From a bacterium (GTDB taxonomy: Bacteria > Chloroflexota > Anaerolineae > Caldilineales > Caldilineaceae): a DNA stretch of 62,766 nt. This document shows, piece after piece, positions 1 to 15,000 of this stretch (the stretch's first letter is position 1; each line of letters opens with the position of its first letter). The position numbers and the translations under genes are program-made. The stretch lies in NCBI GenBank assembly GCA_016124945.1, contig WGMT01000066.1, positions 1-62,766 on the forward strand. Reading direction: 5' to 3'. The notes under the pieces were generated by a model, which did no database searches, was not told where the DNA came from, and saw only the letters and a list, made by a program, of their open reading frames with translations.

Positions 1-31
1 GCGTGGGCATTTTCGCGTCTAACAACTGAGT

Positions 32-3000
32 TTACTCGTTACGAATCAGCGGCAGGTACAGCGGATTTTCGCCTGTCGGCTCACTGCCGCTCCCTGGTTT
101 GGAGAGGAAGGGCAGGAAGAGTTGAACGCCGGTGACGGGTTGGAAGCCCACCGACCATTCGCCGTCGAGCGCGGAGACGTCGAGACGTGTCACCGTTTCG
201 GGCGTCACGTCGTCGTTGAAGAAGTCCCACTCGCCTTCGCCCAGGTGTAGACAGACGCCAGGGTTGCGGACATTGTCGTGACCCAGGCTGAGATCCACCG
301 AGTAGCCGCTACCGGTGGCGTCGAAGAGCCAGTGTTTGCCGGTGCGGGTGGTGGGGGCGGCGTTGGGGCTGTCTTCGTCGATGCGGGTGATCTGCAAAGA
401 TTCGAAGTTGCCCAATTCGGTGAGATCCAGAGCGACTTCGGCGAATCCGTAGTGGATCTGCGCGGTGCTGGTGTACTCGCCGCTGGGCGCAGGATCGACG
501 TGGCGAAGTTCGGTGATGCGCCCTGCACTTTCCAGCGCGCCGGTACGCATGACCGGCGCTTCGGTCTGAAGCTCGACGCCGGCGTTGACGGTGACGTTGG
601 CCAGGGTGATCTGCTCGGCTTCGATCTGCTGCGTCCCTTCCCCGGCGAAGGTGACGGCGCCGTTGCGGGCGTTGAACTGCCCGCCGTTCGCCGTCAGGTC
701 GCCGCCTAGCGTGAGGGGATGATCACCTGTGGAGGCGTCCAGCACGCCGCGTTGGAGCGTCAACGTGCCGCTGATTTGGAGCGGCGCGGCCAGGGCGACG
801 CCGCTGGACTCGTGCGCCTCCTCGGCGGACAGGCTGCGGGCGCTGGTGAGCAGGCTGGCGACTTCTTGGGTGCTGAGGGCACGGTTGTAGATGCGCACTT
901 CGTCGATACTGCCGTGGAAGAAGCGTTCCGTCCCTGTGCCGCGGGCGCCGATGGCCCAGTTGGCCGCCACCAGGACAGCCCCGGTTGCGCTGGCGTTGGC
1001 GGCGATTTCCACACCGTTGCGGTAGAGCCGCCAATGTGTGCCGTCGTAGACACCGGCCAGGTGGACCCAGGTGTTGAGATCGGCAGCGGGCATGGGCGCA
1101 GAGACAATGTGGTTTGCACCGTTCCAGGCCAGGAATTGGTAGCTGCCGTTGTTGATGCGCAGCACCACTTCGCCGTGGGGATGCAGGTTGTGTCCATGCG
1201 CCACGATGTTTTGTAGTCCGGTGGTCGACTCAGGGCGAACCCAGGCTGTCACCGCGATGGGGCCGCTGAAGTTCAGTACGCCCGGGTTGCCGATACGGGC
1301 GTAATCGTTGACGCCGTCGAAGCGCAGGCTACGCCCACCGGCAGGGGACGGTTCATCCTCGGTCGCACCAAAGAGGGTGGCGGCATTGCCAAAGCTGGTG
1401 GCATCCAGCGCGCGCCCATCGACAAACGTATCGAGCGACCATTGGCCCACCAGCCCCTGGCTACCGTTGTCGATGACCACATTGTTGAAGGCGATATTGA
1501 ACGCATCGATGTTTTGTGCGCCGTTGCCGTCGAAGATCAGGGTGCCGCCGTGTGCATTGAAACGACCCAGATTGGCCACGAAGTCGCCGCCCAGGGTGAC
1601 GGTGTAATTCTCGCTGCTGTTGACGTCCAGCGTCCCTTCGTTGAGGATCAGATCGCCGTCTACGTCCAGCGGTGCGTCGAGGATCAGGCGACCTGTGGGC
1701 GGCGGCAGTTCTGCCCCGGCGGCCACAGCGCTTACCTGGTCCGGCGTCAGCGCGAAGTCGTAGACACTGAGATCGTCCATCTGCCCGGAGAAGAAAGCGG
1801 TGGGCGTGGCACTGCCCACCGGGGTGGTTGCGCCAATCAGCATGGGATCGACGGCGTTGACACGTCCTGGCGCGGTGCCGGTGACCGTCTGCACCGCCAC
1901 ACCGTTGACGTAGAAGGTGACATTGTTGTCGGCGTCCATGACGGCGGCCACATGCACCCAGCTGCCGGTAGGCAGGTTGATCACAGTGCTGTCGTAGTCG
2001 CGCACGCCGAAGGTGGTAAAGCGCAGCCCACGGTTTTGCACGCCAAAGCCCCAGCCCGAGTTGCTGCTGCGCCGGCTGCTGGCAATGATGCGATGCTGGC
2101 CGTTGCCCACGGTACTTGGAAGACTGATCAAGGCCGCCACGCTGAAGTTGTTCGACAAGGTGGAGACAGGCGTCCCCGTGCCGAGGGCAACGTGGTCGTT
2201 TACGCCGTCGAAGAAGAGCGTCTGGCGGAAGATCTGTGGATCGCCCCCGAACCAGGTTGGGTTGTTGACAGTGACACCGCTCTGGCCGTAGCCTGAACTG
2301 TCGCGCACCACAGTGCCGCCACCTTCGCTGAACTTCCAACGGCCAATGGGGCCGTCGCCCACCTGGAGTTGGTTGAGTGTGGGCGCTTGCAGCCGCTGAT
2401 CGCCTGTGGGCGCCAGGATCAGGCGTCCGTCCTCGGGCTCGAAGAGGCCGTTGAGCACACGGAAGTCACCTGTCACCCGCAGCCGCCCACTCCCCAAGAA
2501 GACGTTGCCGCCCTCCTGTACATAATTTCCATTGATGCTCAGCGATCCACCGCCCAGGCGCAGTGTGCCGTTGAAGCCGGCAGGCAGATTGAGCGCGTCG
2601 ATGTTGAAGTCGCCGTCAACGGTGATGACGCCGCTGCCACTGAGGATAACCGTCTCTTCGGCAGTGGGCAGGCCGTTGGGTTGCCAGTTGGCCGGATCAG
2701 ACCAGTTGCCGTTCCCCGCGCCGCCGTCCCATTGGCGTGTTGGCACGGCCAGTGGACCATCCACCGTGATGACGTAGGGACCGACGCTGCTGACGTTGCC
2801 TGCCAGATCGTAGACTTCGATACGGAGCACGTATGTACCGCCAAAGGCCAGGGCAGGACGGAAGCGCCAGCTTTCGCCGTCAAGTTCGAGAATCTGCCAC
2901 ATTGTTTCGCCGTCCGGCGCCTGTACCTGGGCGTAGACCTGCGCCACGCCACCGCCATCGCTGACGAGACCGGCCAGCAGGGCATTGTCGCCGCTGTTGT

Positions 3001-6000
3001 AATCAACCAGGACGATTTCGCTGATCACGTTGGTGACAGTGATCAGCGGCGCGACGTTGTCAATGCGCGCGGTGCGGCTGACTGGCAGAGAACGGTTGCC
3101 CGCCAGGTCCAGCGCCGTGAACAGGAAGGTCTCGGTAATACCGTCGGCTGCGCTCACAAGCGGCTGCGCTTGCCATGTGGCCGCCGGGCCGCTGCCTGTT
3201 GTCGCCACCAGCCGGCAAGCGGCGCTGCCGATGAGGGGCGAACAGATCTCCACCTGGCCCGGCTGCTGATCGTCTTGGATCAGGCCGGACAGCAGAAACT
3301 CATCCGGCGAGAGGAAACCGTCGTCGAAGCGATTTTCCGTCTCATCGTCCAGCAGCAGCGAAGGTGCGCTGGTGTCCACGGGGAGGCTGACCGTCTCGCT
3401 CCATTCACTGCCGTTGCCGGCGATGTCCACGGCGCGAACGCGTAGCAGAACACTTTCTACACCATCGAGATCGCCTGCATCCCACGGGCACACCCACAAG
3501 CCGCCATCAACGCCGGGCATCGGGCAAACGACGGTGCTGCTGACGCCCGACGGCTGTAACTGGATGGCCACGGTCACTTCGTCGATGGGCGAAGCGTCTT
3601 CCACGCTGCCGGAGAGGAGATTGCCGAAGGAACGCAGCACCGCCGGTCCGGTGACAGCCACATTGGTGGGTGGCTGGGTGTCGATGTCATAGTGCACCCA
3701 GATCCAATCGTAGGCGGCGTGGGTGGCGTCGGCCAGGGTGAGGCGCAGTTCAGCGGCTGCGCCGCTGCCTGCCGTCACCGCGAATTGGGCTGTCCCCGCA
3801 GCACCTGCGGCCACCGTCCCCAGGTTGATCGTGCTGGACTGGAAGCCACCGAAACCGGCGATCTCCAATGTTGCATCGGGCATGGCGACGCTGCCGGTGT
3901 TGGTAAAGTGGACGGTAAAACTGACCGTCTGCCCGGCGGCCAGGGGTACGGCGTTGGCCGCCAGTTCCACGAAGTCGATTTCGCCGTCGAGGTCAGCGTC
4001 CACGCGCCCGTTGGGGAGAAGCAGATCGAAGCGCCCCGAATCGAGGTAACCGATCTGCACGCCGACAGGCTGCGCAGTGAGATGCACTTCCAGATCTGCA
4101 TCCAGCCAGACGCCGTCGGCAGGGCGAATGCCGCTGCCTAGCGACGCCAGTGTGAGGAACTGGGTCAGGCTGAGATTTTCGATACTTGCCGGGTCCACCC
4201 TACTGTTGAGGACACGTTCACTGTTGAGTGGCTGTTTGTCGGGAATCGACGCCCAGAGGCGCAGTCCATCGTTTTCGGGTCCATTGTCTTCAGTGGCGAA
4301 GGCGACCAACGAGAGCGATGTGGCGGCAGGATCGGTGATGTTGAGCCAGGTGAAGGGCAGCAACAGATCCGTCTGGTCACCGTTGAAGCGGTAGCTATCG
4401 GTAAGCACCCGCGCCACCGACCAGTTGCCGTTCCAACTGAGCAGGGTGGCCGTGACGTTGCTCGACACCCAGAGCAGATAGTCGGCGGCGAGTGTTTGGC
4501 CGTCTTCTACGGGCAGGTTTACCACCACACCGTCATCGTGCGGATTGTATGCTGCGGTGGCGCCGCCAGGTGCTGTGTCCAGGTAGATGAAGAGATCGCC
4601 GTCATTGTCCCAGTTCGCGCCTGTCCAGGCGAAGCGGATGGCCTCCTCGTCCCATGCGGTGAAGAGTGACTGCACAGATTGGGTAATACCAGCGGCGCGG
4701 CGGACGAGGGTGCGGTCTGCGCCGATCTGAGTTGCGCCGCTGTTCATCCAGCCGCTGTAGCTGAGATCAGAGACCCGATCCGGCGTGGCAGGGCTGTCTA
4801 CGAAGAAGGGGCCGAAGCGCTGGATCTGCTGGTTGCCGTGTACGTCCACGGCGATGACGTGGGCATAGCGCTGTAGCCCCTCGCCCAACACGGGTTGGCT
4901 GTGGCTGCGTGCCGTGGGATCGTAGCGCGTTAGATCGGCCGGTTGGGCCTCGTTGCTTTCCGTCCACCCGGCGTAGATGTCGGCGATGCCGCTGCCGTCC
5001 ACGTGATCGCCCCAGTTAAGCACAAGCACCGGCGCAGACAGGAAGATCGTCTGCCCGCTGGTGATGGGCGTCCCATCCTGTAGGGTGAAGGTGACGTCGG
5101 TGGGCGCGGGCTGCGTTGTGTCTACGGTGACAGTGCGGCTTGCCTGTGCTGTACGCCCGGAGAGGTCGGTGACACGCACATTGAGCGCAACCGTGCCGCC
5201 GTCGAGGTTGAAGAGGGCAGGATCGAAGCCGTCGACAGGCGTCCAGATGTAGCGCCAGACGCCGCTGGTTAGGGGGGTGACGGCCTGCCGCCAGGGGCCA
5301 CCGTCGATCTGCACTTCCACCGTCCGAATCCCCACGCTCTCGGTGACAAGACCGCTGAAGCGAATGGCATCGATGAGCGGCACAGTGGAGACAGGATCGA
5401 TGTCCACCGCAGGCGGGGTAAGATCCACGATGACGGTGTGCGCGACAGCGGAAGTGAAGCTGTTGCCAGCATGGTCGGTAGCCGCTAGCGAGAAGGCATA
5501 ATTGCCCTCCGCCGGCGGCGTCCAGACGGTGCTCCACGTGGTGTTGCTAATGACACCCGCGCCCCAGCTTTGGGTGTAGATCGTGGCGCCGGCTACACGC
5601 ACAGTGAGCGATTGAAGCGTGTCCAGTGCGTTGATTGCGCCTGTCACCGTCACCGCTGCGAGGCTGGTGAGGACACTCTGGGGCCCAGGTTGGGTGATGC
5701 CGGCGCTGATCGGGGCCAGTTCCACATTGGGCGGCGGTGCGTTGTCCACCATGTCTACAGGATCCGTCTCAGGTGCGTCCAGCGAGACCAACACCTGGTA
5801 GCCTGTGGTACAGGCGGCAAGATTGGCGGCGTGGACGACACGCAGGTAGTAGCGCCCGCCGGCGGTGGGCGAGAAGGTCAACTCGCTGTGGATCGCGCCG
5901 GGGGCGGCGGCATTGTCGTTGCTTTCCAACAGGGTGGCGCCGTCCGCGGCGTAGAGTTGGATCAGCGTGTCGGCGTCTGCACCGAGTGCGATGGTGGAAA

Positions 6001-9000
6001 CACGATAGAAGGAATCGTTCACATCGAGGGCGAACCAGTCCACGTCCCCGGCAACGTGGAAGTTGTGCTCGGCGCTGGCTTCTTCCAGAGTCAGGAACGT
6101 GGCGGCGGTGAAGACGTTGTTCGGCTCGAAGAGATCGGCGACGGGCGTACAGATTGGCGCGTTACGGGCCTGCGGCTGATTGGTCACAAAGACCACTGAA
6201 TCGCCGCCACGGCCTACGGTGGGCAAGAAGAGGTTGACCGCGTTGGCCACGTCCTGAGCGGGTGGCGCTTGCAGCGCCTGTGGCAACGAACGGGCACCGG
6301 TGTTGAAACCCAGGGCAACGTGTCTCGGCGTATTGCTGAGGCCGGAAACCACGGTTTGCACTGTGCCACCATTGTAGTGGACAGCGCGGATGCCGTCCTG
6401 GTCTCCCCAGTAGACGGTGAGGCTGTTGGGATCGATGGCAATATCGCCGCCGCTGCCATCAACAGCTTCGTAGATTGAGATCAGGTTGGCCCCATTCAGA
6501 TCGAGGCGACGGATGCGATCGATGCTGACATCGTTGAGATCGGTATCGCGCCAGAAGATCCAGCCGGCCTGGCTGTCTACGACCAGATTGTTCACAGAGC
6601 CCAACAGCCGTGGCGTAGACGAGCCGTCGTCGACGAGAACCGTTTCGACGTTGGCTCCATTCAGATCGCTACGCAACAGCCGTCGCTGCGGAGAGGGCGA
6701 CACTTCGAGCCAGTAGAGTTTGTCACCTTGCCCATCGACGGTGATGGCGGTCGGGCCGTTGAGCCCGGTGGTGATGGTGATGGCGTTGCTGCCGTCAAGG
6801 TCGGCGCGGAGAATGGCGTCGCCCTCGGTCCAGTAGAGGTGGCCTGCGGCAGGATCAAGGTCAAAGTCGGCGAACGACGAAGCCCCCACAGCCAGGTTGA
6901 CAATCTCCAAACCAGAGCCGTCGAGATTGGCACGGCGGATTACATCCGCCGTACGATCGCGCCAGTAGATATGCCCATTGAGCGAGTCGACGCGCAGGCT
7001 GGTGAAAGATGATGCACTGCCTAGGAGTGTTTCGGCGCAGGCGCCGTCGGTGCAGCCGGCGGCAGGCGCGCGCTGCAACAACGGGACGTTGTCGGACCAG
7101 TAGATATCGCTTGCCGGCGCAGGGCCGCCCGGCGTCGGCGACGGTAACGGTGTAAAGGTCGCCGTCGGCGTTAGGGACGGCGTCGGCGTTAGGGATGGCG
7201 TGGGGGTTGGGGATGGCGTTGGCGTAGATGTGGGCGTGGGCGTAGGCAGCACCGGCACATCCACATAGGCCAGATCGATGTCGTGAATCGCATTCGCCTC
7301 GGGGTTGGTGATGTTTTCGATGGTGCCGCCGTCGAGATTGGCGCGGCGGATCTGCGTCCTCGCCGTCCAGTAGAGTTTGTCTGCGGCGGCGTCCAGCACA
7401 ATGCCACCCAAGCCATCGCCGGTGACAAGCGTCTCGATGGCAGAGGGCTGCCCCGCCAAAGGACCGGTGATGGGGACGCGCCGGACGTTGCGTTCGTTGA
7501 TGTAGTCCGTCCAGTAGAGTGTGCGGTCGAAGCGGTCGAGTTCAATGTCCCAGGGCCAGACGTCGCTCAGCAGGCGTTCTTCGTTTTGCCCATCTAACGT
7601 GGTGCGGTAGACACCGAGGACGCCGTCGCGATAGCCGATCCACAGCAGATCGCGGCGTACTTCGTCGACAAGCAGATCCCGGCCCCCGTTGATGCCGGTG
7701 AGCAGCGTCTCCACCGCCGATCCGTCGAGATTGGCGCGTTGGATGACGCTCTCGATACCGACAACACGGTCGATCCAGTAGAGTTTGCCGTCGACTGGGT
7801 CGATGTCCAGGCGGTAGGGGCTAACCAGTCCGCTGACCAAAACCTCGATGTTGGATCCATCATGATTGGCGCGCAGGATCTCGCCTGCCACCCAGTCGGA
7901 CCAGTAGATGTAGTTGAGATCACTGGCAATGCCCTCTATCGCAAAGATCACATCGGGGCGGAAGGCAGTATAGTTGACCACCACTTCCGTGGTCGTGGGT
8001 GAATTTAGCGGCGCACGCAAGATCTGTCCGAAGTTTCCCCAGTAGAGATAGGAGACCCGCCCGGCAGGGGGTGCGCTGGGCAGCAAAGCCACCCGCGCCC
8101 GCTGTGTGGTGAAACTGTTGTCGGCAGGGGTAAGTTCGTCGATACCGCTGGAGACGCTCACCACGTTGACGAGCGTGCCGGAAGCGCCACCGTCCACGGC
8201 CAGAGTGAGTGTGACAGTCTGCATACTCTGGATGGGCAACAGGCCGAGATCACAGGTGACGATGTTGCCGGCAGCGCTACAGTTTGCGCCTGCTGCGCCG
8301 CTAAAGCTTGTGCCGGCAGGCAGTGTACTCACCACCTGTGTGTTGGGCGTATCGAGCAGCCCCTGATTCTGCACATGGACGATGTAATCAAAGGTTTGAC
8401 CTGGTACGGCCAGATCCGATCCTTCGATCACCTGCACCGCCAGATCAGCGGCGTTGACCGTCTGCGCGGGGACGAAGGCCACAGCGAAGGCGTAGGGCGT
8501 CAGCCGATCCTCGGTGCGGCGGGCGCCCAAGGGCACACCGCGCACAGTGTCTTCAAAGTAGGTGCGGTGATCCATCCAGTAAAGCCGTTGCCCGCTGATG
8601 AGCAGGTGTCGCCAGAGGCTGGGCGACTGGCTCTGCGGGCGCACCAACTGGCGCACCCGCAGAGCGCCGTAGGTGACAGGATTCGTGCGGAAGATGCCCC
8701 CTTCCTGTTGCCAGAAGAGATCACCGTCGGCGGCGTTGAAGGCAAGATTGGCCAGCAGCACCATGTTGCTGCGGAAATTGCGGACGTTGGTGCCGTCGAG
8801 ATTGGCTGTCCAGATCTGGGACGCAAAGCGATCTTGCAATGTCTGTATGCGTTCGGCTGTGTTGACCGTCCATGCCATGCGTTGGCGTTGTGGATCAATG
8901 GCCAGATCGGTGATAGAGGGCGTGTATTGGCCCAGCACCCCGTTGATGGGTGGGTGGGTGAAGAGCGTCTGCACGCCGCTGCCATCCAGGTTGGCGGAGC

Positions 9001-12000
9001 GGATACGGTTGGCTTCGGCCCAGTAGATGCGGTTGGCGGCAGGGTTGATCTCCAGCGGCAGCCCCTTCATACCGATGTGGTCGTTGGTCAACCCGGTGAT
9101 CACGTCCTGCACATTGCCGCCGTCGAGATCGGCGCGGCGGATGCGTCCGTCGGCGCTGCGTGAGTAGGGTGGCCGTTCCGTCCAGAAGATGGTGTTGCGC
9201 TCGACATCGACGACCAGATCCAGCACCTGGCCCAGGCCGCCGACGATGATCTCGCGGCCGCTGTCGTCGAGCAGGTTGGCACGCTCGATCTGCCAGCCAT
9301 TCGCACCAAAGGTGTGGGCTGCTGTGTAGAAGACGTAGCGGCCCGGCGTGGTGGCGGCGCAGTGCCCGTAGACGTCACAGGCCTGGAGCACAACGTCGTC
9401 GGCGCTGAAGTCGGGCAGGGTGCAGCTTGGGGTGAGGCTCGTCAGCCGTTCGCTGTCGCCTGCCCAACGCTGCCACCAGGCGGAATCGAGGTAACCCCGG
9501 TCATCGGCGTCGATGGCGCAGGTGAAGCGGAAAGTGCTTTCGTCGAGGTTCAGATCCTCGGCAGTCGCCCGGTAGGTGGTGGAGGCGCCACCGCCGAAGC
9601 CATTGTGGGTCACGTCGATGGCGATGCGCGGCGCCAGGGTGTCAATTTCACCGCGCCACTGCGGCCAGTCGCCGCGACGATCGTTGCGGTTGCCGCCGGT
9701 GTCGGTGGCGCGCCCGTCGATCTGGTAGAAGTCTTCCAGCCCTTCAGGAATCTGGGCTGTCCACGTGCTGCTGCGCACGCCGGGGCCGGCGGCATCGAGG
9801 ACAACCGGCTGCCAGGTGCTGAAGAGCGCAGCGACGTCCTCGGCGGTCAGGGCGGCGGGATAGATGGCGACTTCGTCCATGCGGCCGCTGAAGAAACGAG
9901 TGGTCGCTTCAGTTGAAAAGCCCAGGTTGAAGCCGGTCTGATTGGTGAAGGACGATGCAGCCACGCTACCGCTCACCTGTAGTTGACCATCGACGTAGAG
10001 GCGCTGTCCGCCTGCGCCCACAGTGTGGACGGCCTGATGCCAGTTGCCGTCGGCGTAGTTGGCGCCCGCGGAACAGATGCGTTCCAGCGCGCCGTTGCTG
10101 TTGCGCACATCGGCGCAGAGATTGCCGTTGAGCAGGAAGAGGTTGCGATCATGGCCCAGGGGATTGGGCGCAGCGCCTCTGTCTATGGACGCCAGCCCAC
10201 AGCCGGGGCAGGTGGTGTTGAACCAGAGAGAAAGGGTGTATCCCGTTTCGGGAACATCCAGCACCGGGGCGTCGAGGTAGACGTTGGCGCCGGGGAATTG
10301 AAGCGCGCTGCCGTAGCGTCCTGGGGCCTGGGCGGTGGGACAGCCCAACGAACCACAGAAGACACGGTGATCCGCGCCGGAATTGTCCTGGAAGCGGAAG
10401 GCGTTGGGTGCATCATCCAGGGGCAAGAGCAGCACCGTCTCTGAAATCGTGTCGGTGGTCGGCGCGGGGACGAAGGCAATCTCGCCGCTTTGTACGCCGA
10501 GGGCGATCTGGCCGGGATCCACGATGGAGCCGCTGACGGTGATGGGCTGCGAGATGACACGTACACCGTCCAGACTGTTGAGGAAGGTGTCGGGCGCTTG
10601 CGAATCGATGCCCACCCGGTATTCGAGGGTGCGCTGGTTGCCGCCGGGTTCGGCGTTGTCCAGCGCGATGACGGTGACGGTGAAGGGATCCGAGAGCGCG
10701 GGGGAGACGCCCGGCCCGCTCAGATCGTAGTCCACCGACCAGGTGTTGCCCGTCACCTGTGCGCTCTGAACCGCGCCGCTACCCGGTGTGAGGTAGAGTT
10801 CCACACTGCGTACGCCGCTAAGCGCATCTGCCACTGATCCTTCCAGGCGCACGGTGAGGCCGCCGCCGGCGCTACGTCGCGGCACCAGGATCGTGTCCTC
10901 GGCGACGGACGCAGAGAGGGTGGGCGGGGTGTCATCGGTTTGCACCACAGTGGTCGAACCACCAGTGAAGCCGACGGCATCGGTGGCTTCCACGGCGAGT
11001 TGGTAGCTTCCATCCCCTGCCGGCACATCCCAGGCAAACGCCCAAGACTCGGCGCCGGTGACCGTCTGCCAGTTGCCGCTGTCTACGCGCACACGCACTT
11101 CGTCGATATACGATGTGGGGTCCGCAGCCTCGCCGCCCAGCACCACCATCGAGCCGGGGATCACGAACTGCCCAACGGTCAACCCGGCTGTGGGGGCGTC
11201 GTCGTCGATGGTCACAGGCCGCCCGTTCACGAGATTGAAGTCGCCCTGCGGCGGCGCCAGTTGGGTCAGCGTTGCTGTGTTGTACATCACCTGGAGTGAT
11301 GAGCCTTGGCCACGGTTCGTACTGGTGGCCGTGATACAGTCGCTGCTGCCACAGAGCATGGCGGCAGCGTCTGACTGCACATCACGGTTCCATGTTGTCA
11401 CGTTGTTAACGCCGCGCGGCATGCCGTCGGGTGACAAAGCGGTCCGGCCAAAGAGTGTGGTTCCGCGCAAACTATAAATACTGCCGTAGCCCACCACCCA
11501 GCCGTCATTGGGCCCGAAGGTGGCGTAGCTAACCTGCGGATTGACGTTGATGATGGTAGATTCACCGCCGGCAATGAACATTTCTCTGCCGAGACCGTCG
11601 CTGCTGATCAGGCGGCCACGGACGGAGCCGCCATCGCTGTAGACCACCAGCGAGCGACTGCGCACAGGATCGTGCGCCACCTTAGGCCGTTCCATGCGAC
11701 GGTCGTTGTCGGTGACGGGCAGCACACTGTTGGGGACGTCACCGCCGTCGGCATCGACGCGGGTAGCCCAGATGTCGCGATCCGAGAAGCTATGGAGATG
11801 TTCCCAGACCAGTTGATAGTGGGGTGCGGCCCAGGCCAGATCCACAAAGAGGCTGTGCTGGTTGGCGCCGCTTATGAAAGGCTGGCGTGCTATGTTGACT
11901 GTATCGCCCAGGGCGGCATTGACGCCGACGGTGCGGTGCACAATCTCGAAGGGGCCACCGTCCTGGCGGCGCGACCAGGCGACGAGGAAGTTCTGTCCGT

Positions 12001-15000
12001 CGCTGGCAACGGCCGGGTAGAGGTTCTGCCCACTGCCGTCGAGGCTGAGGCGCAGGGTGTTGTTGCTGGGGTAGGGGCTCAGGCTGGCAAAGATGGCATA
12101 TGGGCTATCGTCGTTGGCCTCGGCGCGCTCGGCCCACACCGTGAGGCAGACGCCGGTATCGTTACAGGCGATGTCGGGCGGGTAGGCGGCAATCTGGCTG
12201 ACGCTGCTTTGGAATCCCCGGTCGATGAAGTTGGGGTCGGCAGTGCCGAATGTTGACGTTTGGCGCTGCACGATGTTGGCGTTGTTCAGCCCCGTCACCG
12301 TCATGGCTGGGTAGTCGATGCTGGCTTCGCTACGTGGATCGGTGCTTTCCAGTGTGAGGAGGGTGTAACCACTGGGTTGCTCCGCCAACGCCGTATACCA
12401 GGGACGCCGGTTTGACGACAACGTGTTGTATTGGACGGGCGTCTGCCCCCACAGCCAGCCGCTGTTGACGCCCAGGGCAAGCAATACGGCTTGTGCCTCG
12501 GCGTCGAGGCTGACAGTCGCCGAGCCGTTGCCGGTTGCCGTCAGGTTGCGCTGAATGGCGGCCGACTGTCCCTGGCGCAGCGTGAAATTGGTGACGGTCT
12601 CACCGCCGCCCAGCCGTTGCGGCGCCGTCACCGTGAGATCGCCGCCGGCGTAGAAATCGGCGTCGAGGTTGTTGCGCACAATGGCGTTGTAGACGAGATC
12701 ATCGCCTGGGCGCACGAAGTTGTCGGCGTCGTCCAGTTCGGTGTAGAGCGCCACCGGGCTGGGGTTGAACGCCCGTGGGTGAAAAGGGAAGCGCACAGGA
12801 TCAGCTTCATAGAGCGTCTTTTCCAGCAGGTCGCTCATGCCGTCGCCGTCACTGTCCGCTCGGAGCGGATCGGAAAAGGCGCGGGTGGTGCGTCCTGGGG
12901 CGTAAGTGAAGAGCCAACCGGCCACTTCTTCGGCATCGGTGAGTCCGTCACCATCGGTGTCGCGTAGGGCTGGGTTTGTGCCCAGGCGGATCTCCCGCTG
13001 ATCGCTTAGCCCATCGCCGTCGGTGTCGGCGAGGCGTGGGTTGAGGGCGTAGCCGCCATTGGCCGCGCCGACCGCCCGTCTTTCGATTTCGAAGCGATCC
13101 GAGAGACCGTCACCGTCGCTGTCCCAGCAGTGGCCGTTGCAGGCGGTAATGCTGTCGTTGGGATCGTTGCCGTTCCAGGTGGCGCTGATCAATCCATCGC
13201 CGTCGGCGTCGTTTTGGACACGGAAGCGAGTGCTCCAACTGTGTACGTCATAGAATTCGCTCAACGTGGCAGGGAACACGTCGAAGAAGAGGGGGCCCAG
13301 GTTCGCTTGTGAACTACCCTGGATCGTCTTGCGCGTGCAGATGCCGAACCAGCAATCGTAGGCAGGCAGGGCGTAACCGATGTCGGCGTAAACGGGTACA
13401 GGGTGATTGACGCCGGCATCGAGCACGGCTTCAATGGTATGCGGTCCACTGTAGGCGCGGCCGGCATAGCCAAACAAGGCAGAAGTAACATCTGTCCACT
13501 CGTTGCGCATCTGTCCTGGCCGGGCCAGACTGGCCTTCGCCTCCGGCGCATTGGCAGGTAGATCCGAGAGCCGGTAGGTGAAGCTTGTATCACGCAGGGT
13601 ACTCTCATTGAAGAGGAGCCATCCATAGCCAAGCGCAGCGACTGTCGTCGGCCGCAAGTGCGAAATATTGGTGGTAAATCCAGTCGAAATGGTGACCCGA
13701 TTGCCCACCACAAACCCGCGCTCCGGTTGCGCCAGATCCACATCCAGTGCGTCAATCTCCACTAGATCGCTACGACCGGTGTTAATACTTACACCCCCAC
13801 CGTAGATTATCATGGAAAAAGCGGTGGTCAAGCCACTGATCAGCCCAACATTACACGTCTCCGAGACGCCAAGACGACAGAGACCGAGAAGTAGTAGATC
13901 GATCAGGCCAAAAATGGCCACGGTGAGCGTGCCGATTACGGTTAGGCCGAGTACAAAGAGCAGCACTGTGACAAGCGTCGATGCGATAGCCGTCGCGATC
14001 AGGCTGTTGAAGGCAAAGGATCCAGGTTCCAGACTGCTCGTAATCACCTGGTAGAGGAAGACGCCCCAGATGACGCCAATACCGATTAGCAGGCCGACAG
14101 CGTTAGCGTATCGGCTGATAGAAACTAACTCACTACGCCCAAAGACGACAGAGATCACAGCAGGCGTGAGGCCACTGGTCGATGACGCGTTGATAGAAGA
14201 GACAATCGAACTAATGGTAACCACAGGTACCAGGATCTGAACAGCAAACAGTGAAGCAAACAGTAGGATAGTGGCGATGCCACCCAGTTGTTCGTTGTCG
14301 GTGACCTCAGCGACAATAAAAAGTGCGACAGAGACCAGGAGCACAATACCGATCAGTGCCGCCCCAGCGACTGTGAGGCGCGACCGAAAGTGTCCATTGG
14401 AAGCATCTTCAATTTTACTAAGGATGTCCGTATTTCCGAACTCAGCACCGACCAATGGGTCTACCGTCTGGACGTTAAATGCCAACAGAGTGGCAATCTC
14501 GCCCGGCGACACCGAAACCTTTAGAAATATCTGTGTGACAAGAAAGACCACCCCCCGCCGAACAATGCCAAGCCCCGTCTGAACGGACGCAACATCTTCG
14601 TCCGTCTGAAAGCCGGTGGGAATGATCAGTTCGCCGACTGAAGTGACCCGGCCATGGCCGTGGTTAATGATCAGGTAGAGAAATTGTGTTAGAAAGAGGC
14701 GACCGGCCACTTCGGCTGGGTCTTCGCTTGCGCTGGGCGTGCCGTAACGCCGTGCCAGTTCGTCCCAGTAGGCGGCGATGTCCATAGAGCGCCATTGGTC
14801 GGCAAATTCATCATAGCGATAGGGCGCCCAGTTCACGCCGGTGTATGTTTGTACAGGTGTGCCGCCGTCAAACTTAAAATTGAACGACAGCGCACTGCCA
14901 CTCCAGCGCACCTGGCTGCCTACGCCCTGTCGTTCGAGATTGGCAGTGCGAAACCTTTCGTTGCGGGCAAAGAGCAGCGTAGGCACAACCGGCGCGTCAC

